Part shown: in pieces, positions 54,001 through 60,000 of the stretch
How the letters are laid out: the number at the start of each line of letters is the position of its first letter
Position numbering within the stretch: the first letter of the stretch is position 1
Source: Gigantopelta aegis
Lineage: Eukaryota; Mollusca; Gastropoda; Neomphalida; Peltospiridae
Assembly: GCF_016097555.1 (NCBI RefSeq)
Contig: NC_054704.1
Span: forward strand, 92,578,653-92,642,652
DNA length: 64,000 nt
Reading direction: 5' to 3'
Program-made: the position numbers and the translations under genes
Notes under the pieces: model-generated
Seen by the model: the letters and a program-made list of their open reading frames with translations, nothing else
Databases searched by the model: none
What the model was told of the DNA's origin: nothing

Positions 54001-57000
54001 ATGTTTGGTAGCAATGTTTAACACTACAGTAGCAATATTTGGTAGCAATGTTTATCAATACAGCAGCAATGTTTGGTAGAAATGTTTGGTAGCAATGCAG
54101 TACAGTAGCAATGTTGGTGGTACAACCACCATGCCTTTAATCATGGCTGATTATTATTGTTCTGTTTTTTCTAGATATACTTTTAATGCCTATACTCACC
54201 GCTTCTGTTTCTGGGAGGTGTTCATACTTCTACGGAAGGCAATCAGCATTACTCTGACAGACACCCTTTTAATAGAGTAAGCATTGATATCTTCTCAGCA
54301 CATGCTGCTGGTCATTTTACAGTACTATTCACATTATAGTCATTTTTAAAAAAAGAAAAAAGGTTTACTGTAACCCAACCCACCAGTTTGATAGTCAGTT
54401 AGTAGTTGAATCTGTCAGTATGGTGGATCCACTAACTAACCTATTATATATATATATATATATATGTCATGCGCCATCGATCGAATTGCTCTGTGCACTC
54501 GATGGATCTGTCATTAGTGTAGCCATCAGTAGGCAATGCAAGCATTGATGAATTACCCAAGCATCAATTGATCGCCTAAGCATCTATCAATCACATAAGC
54601 ATCGATCGATCGCGCTGTGCCATCAGTAGATCCATTGTTAGCGTAGCCATCTGTAAATCGCCCAATTAAGCATCCATAGATCGTGTTGTGCCATCAGTAG
54701 ATCCATTGTTAGCATAGCCATCTGTAAATCGCCCAATTAAGCATCCATAGATCGCGTTGTGCCATCAGTAGATCCATTGTTAGCGTAGCCATCTGTAAAT
54801 CTCCCAGTTAAGCATCCATAGATCGCGTTGTGCCATCAGTAGATCCATTGTTAGCGTAGCCATCTGTAAATCGCCCAATTAAGCATCGATAGATTGCGCT
54901 GTGCCATCAATGGATCAGTTGTTATAACGTAGTCATAGCCCATCGGTAGACTGAGCAAGCATCTATCGATAGCGCTATGCCATCAGTGCCTCCGTCATTA
55001 GTTTTTGGCGGGGTCACTGTAATATCAGAAATGGCCCATAGGACGTCAGTGGCACTGTTGACATATCTCCCACCATTCCAGAAAAAAATTATAATAATAG
55101 AAAATAACGAGAGAGATGCCAACCATTACGAATTTTGCGGTATCATTATGAATTTAAAGTATAGATTACGCTATTACGATTGTCTTGTTCGCAATTCCGA
55201 TTTTTAGAAAGAAAATCGTAATTTCGCGTATTTGTGTATCATTTATTCCCAATATAATTAACAACTTGATACTGTGAATAAATTATGTAATGACGATTTA
55301 ATAAAGACCAGGTCTCACGCAATTGCAAAAAGAATAGAAACCTAAGCTTCAATTCAGACATTTACGGAACCTATCAAAATACAATGCATGGCATTGATAA
55401 CCATCTATATCATTCAACGTTTATGTATTTTTCAGCCCATACCTCCAGGCTTGTTCTTTGCTCTCTATGTCTGGATTGTATCTTGCGCTTCTGATATTTG
55501 GACGACCATTCAGGTATGTTGCAAAACAAAACCCATTTTATAAAATGAATGTAGTATGTTACTCTGTGATATAGGATGTTGTAGAATATTTCATTCAAAC
55601 ATGACTTAAAAAAAAGATGCAAGTTTACATATATATTAACATGTTGCATTTGCTGTATAAACTATTCTGCATTCAGTTTGAACTTTATTCTACATTCAGT
55701 TGAAACTGTATGCTGCATTCATTTGAACTTTGTTCTACATTCAGTTGAAACTGTATGATGCATTCAGTTGAAACTTTGTTCTACATTCAGTTTAAACTTT
55801 ATTCTATGTTCAGTTTCAACTTTTTTCTACATTAGTTTAAAAGGTAACTTTAGTCTTTCCAAGAAACACCAGTTGTTACTAAAACCATATATATCAGAAT
55901 ATCCACAATGTTGTAAATAACTCTATACCAAATGCGTGCTGAGAACTAAGTTGAGACATGACCCAAACATTGATAGAAACCGGTCATGTTTTGACATGTA
56001 TCAGTCATTTATGTTGAAGAATTCTGTATATGGTACACCAACATTAATACGGGTGAAGGGCGGGATATAGCTCAGTAGACAGGCAGCTCAACTAAACAGC
56101 TTTGGTTGCAGGATCAAATCTCCTTGGTGGACCCACTCTCTGATTATCTTTTCCCTTTCCTGTCTCAGCCAGTACTTCATGACTGGAGTATCAAACACTG
56201 TGGTATGTGTTGGCCTGTTTGTGGGAAAGCACATATAAAAGAACCCTAACTGCTAATGGGAAACACTCAGCCTGTTACCGGCTCCAGTTGAACTGCTGGT
56301 GCTCCCTTGCACCTGCCAGTGCAGGCGGTCCCCCCTCCAACCCATCCCACCCCTTTCCTGACTTGGACGGAGGAGCTGACTGAGGCCGGCACCTGTGCCC
56401 AGGACAGGCGTGCGCTACAACAGCTTGCTCTAAATGTGCACGTTAAACACTCTGACCTGACCTAATGGGAAAATGTAACAGGTTTTTCCTAAGTATTTCA
56501 GAATTATCTAATGTTTGACATCCAATAGCCAATGATTAATAAATTAATGTACAGTAGTGGTGTCTTAAAAAACCCAACAAAAATAAACACACCTTTAAAT
56601 TTTACCTTGAACTGAGGTGCGTTTCTAGCTATATGAAAACATTTACAAGATGTGTGGGACATTGTAAACTGATGGCGAGTGTGTTCTGTATTGTGATCAG
56701 ATTAGTTAATTACATTCTTTTTCCAGGATCAAATGAAAATAACACCCGGAAAGCTAATGACGTCATTGGAAAGTGACTTCATTAGCAATTGGAACAGGCC
56801 AAGTTGATGGTTCAAGGGTCTACAGTTAGATTGTAGTCAGGTATTTTTTTCAACAAATACCAAATATACAGTTAGTTCTGTAGAAAAATGATTCAGTTTA
56901 CAATGAACATAACCATATGGAGTTTTTAGATTTATGGGTGTTATTGTCTATTTGATGCCCACAAATGTTTTATTTTTAACCACAGGCTAATGCCTTCGGT

Positions 57001-60000
57001 CAAAAATTACATTTGCGGGATAAAATAGATAAGAACACCCACAAATCTAAAACTCCATATGGTTATCTCCTAATTGTTTTCTGCCATCAAAGAAGTGCCT
57101 TCATAACTGACAGTTACCCATTTGCCTGGGAATTATATAGTTTAAAATTTTGTTTTTGTATATTTACAGGCCATGCCACTGGAAACACCTAAAACCAATG
57201 TATAATAATAATCTTCTGCTTGAGGTTTGTTTCTCTCACATTTAAATTAATTACTGCAGATTAGCTATTTAAGAATTTCATAGTAGACCACAGGTTTAAG
57301 TGTGGTCTGGTTGTTCAAGACATGAGTTAAATTTATGACCTCTTTCTTGAATGTAACTCTGGATTAAGCTTCTGATTTTGAATTAAATTTAACATTGGCT
57401 TAAATATTGTCAAACCTTAATTAACACTAACCATTTGTGTGGCTTTCTGTGTTTGTGTGTGTGTGGCTGTCTGTGTGGTGTGTGAGTGTGTGTGTGGTGT
57501 GTGGCTGTCTGTGTGTGGTAGTATGTGTGTGAGAGTGATGTGTGTGTGTATGTGGTGTTGGTGGCTGTCTGATGTTCTTTAAATATTTAACAATTTCTTT
57601 ATAACTTTAAAACTTGTGTGCAAAACATTTTCTGTAAAGTTTTAACCTCTGCCTAAAAAAAAAACCAACGAATAAAAACTAATAAAAAGTAAACACTGAA
57701 TAAATAAAAATAAATTTTAAGAAAGATCTTGAAAAGTTATATTTGTCTAATTTCTGAAGAACTGGTGAACTGCATTTCCTTTTCCTGTAAAGCTTCTTTA
57801 TATTTATAGGTCCTTTCCTGTTTGTGTTTGGTTATACTGCAGTGTTCAGCTTTGATTAACATCACCAAGGGGAATAAGGAAGCCTTGGATTTACTCGTCT
57901 ATAGTTCTGTATTGGTATTTCTTGTACTGTGGTGTCTGGTCATGTATCTGGTGAAAAACGAGTCTACGGACCAAGAGGTAAACAACCATTTAGAAAGTCA
58001 TGTTAATGTCTGTGCACATTTTACCTCACAACTGCACCACAAAAAAACTTAGTTGATGCGCTTTAATCTCACATTTTGGCATAAATTAGTTGAAACAATT
58101 GCATAATAAATATACTCAAAGGCAAAAGTTATTGTGACATGGATTGTTAATGGATTTATGGATGTAAACCAGAGAAAATGTGCATGAAACAGCTCAAAGA
58201 AATGCAACCAAGCAGTTGTTGCAGCGATTGCATGCTTTGTGCAAGAAACATGGAATATTCGGGAGAAATGCTGTCCAGTGTTCACCATAAAAGGCCAGAC
58301 ATTCAGTCGCAAATTATTGCCACTCTGTGCAGCCTTCAGAAGTCCAGAAGTCAGAAAAACACCATTAGTGAACTGTTTGATGCAATTTCATTATGCCACG
58401 CCTCAGTGAAAATGACAGATGGCGAGTCATAGGGATGCTTGAATCTGGGACCTCTCAGCGTGATGTCGCACGTCAATTCAATGTCCACAGAAACACCATA
58501 TGGCAACGATATCAACAAAACAACCAGGTCAGGGACCATCTCCATAGCGGCCGACCACCTCTGACAACCCCTCGCCAAGACACATGGATCCGAACCACGC
58601 ATCTGCAAAACAGGTTCCAACCAGCAACCCTCACAGCCCGTACCATCCCTTTCTCCAGCTTTTAGTGGCCTCGATGAGACGACAGTGACAGACCTGTATC
58701 AATGCTCAAGGTGGACACACTCGCTACTGACTGTGTGAACTTCACTCTGGACCCCCTCTAGTGATGTGGCTCATTTGTATATGACAGGTGTGCCTTTTTT
58801 ATGAACTATTGCTCGTTTCCATACCTTCGGACTTTTCTCTTTCTCTTTTCATACACGGCAGTAAAAACTTATCAAGTATCTTTGTCTTTTGTGTGTCACA
58901 AAAACGTTTGCCTTTTAGTATACATTTTCTTGTTTAGTATACTGATGTCTCTAAATACAAAGTGTTTATAAATGTCCTGTATATAGCAGCCCAAACGGAA
59001 TTTTACCTCTCAATAATTTTGTTCATTTGGAACAAAAAGAAGAGTTTTAGGTAGTAAATTGAAAGTTTGAGCTTGAAGAAATATTATTGTGATTAGAAAC
59101 TCATTGATATTGATATTGGAAACAAGAAAATTAATTTAAAATGTAATTTTAATCATTAACCAGGCCCAGTTTGTTGGGAACATGTGACAGTGGCAGCAAA
59201 CAAAGTTCAATTCCTTTAAAGCTGCAGTCTCTGATTGCCATATTATAGACGGGTTTATTGGCCAGTGACGTCAAAGTACTGTGCGCGGCCATGTTTATAA
59301 TCACGTAATCGGTCCGCCATTAAGGGAGTGAAATTCGCACAATAATAACATGTGAAGGCATTGCATCTGGGTGCATTTTCAGTATTTATTACCATTTTAG
59401 TATATTTTGTGAAAGCAAAACCAGTATGTCGAATAATACAACCTCATTTAAAGATTGTAGATTCACATCAAAGTTGGTGGAAGTGTATTGATCATTAAAA
59501 ACGTAAATAATAAAGCATGTATATAGCCTATACACATGAATATAAAAGCATAACAAATAATTTAAACTTATGCAAGCAAATATAATTTCCTTGGACACTT
59601 GTATAGCCTAATGTATTGAACATTAAAACAATATTTTAGCCTCAGTGGATGAGGGTAAGATGACCCCCCCCCCAAAAAAAAAAATTCGACAAAATGGGTG
59701 GGGTGAGATTTTCGGTGTGGCATGCATGCGTGTTACGTCAGTAAATTATTTATCATGTTATCGCACACATTTAACACCATAATAACTCGTGTGTATATAT
59801 GTATATATATATATATATATAAAATAAATAAAATAAAAATAAATAAGAGATAAATATTTGGCAGTGTTAACTGCGCCCCACTTCAACCCCATATGATCAC
59901 ATCTGGAATATCCCAGAGCTAATAATAGTAACAGCTAAACGTTGACATCTACTTTTTTCAAAATGGTACACCACGTTTTCTACAAACGTACATAATTGAA

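Noticed and set aside
54977..55207. 76-codon ORF containing MPSVPPSLVFGG
   Set aside because: Starts in the 71-bp minisatellite and continues in AT-rich intron with no family signal.
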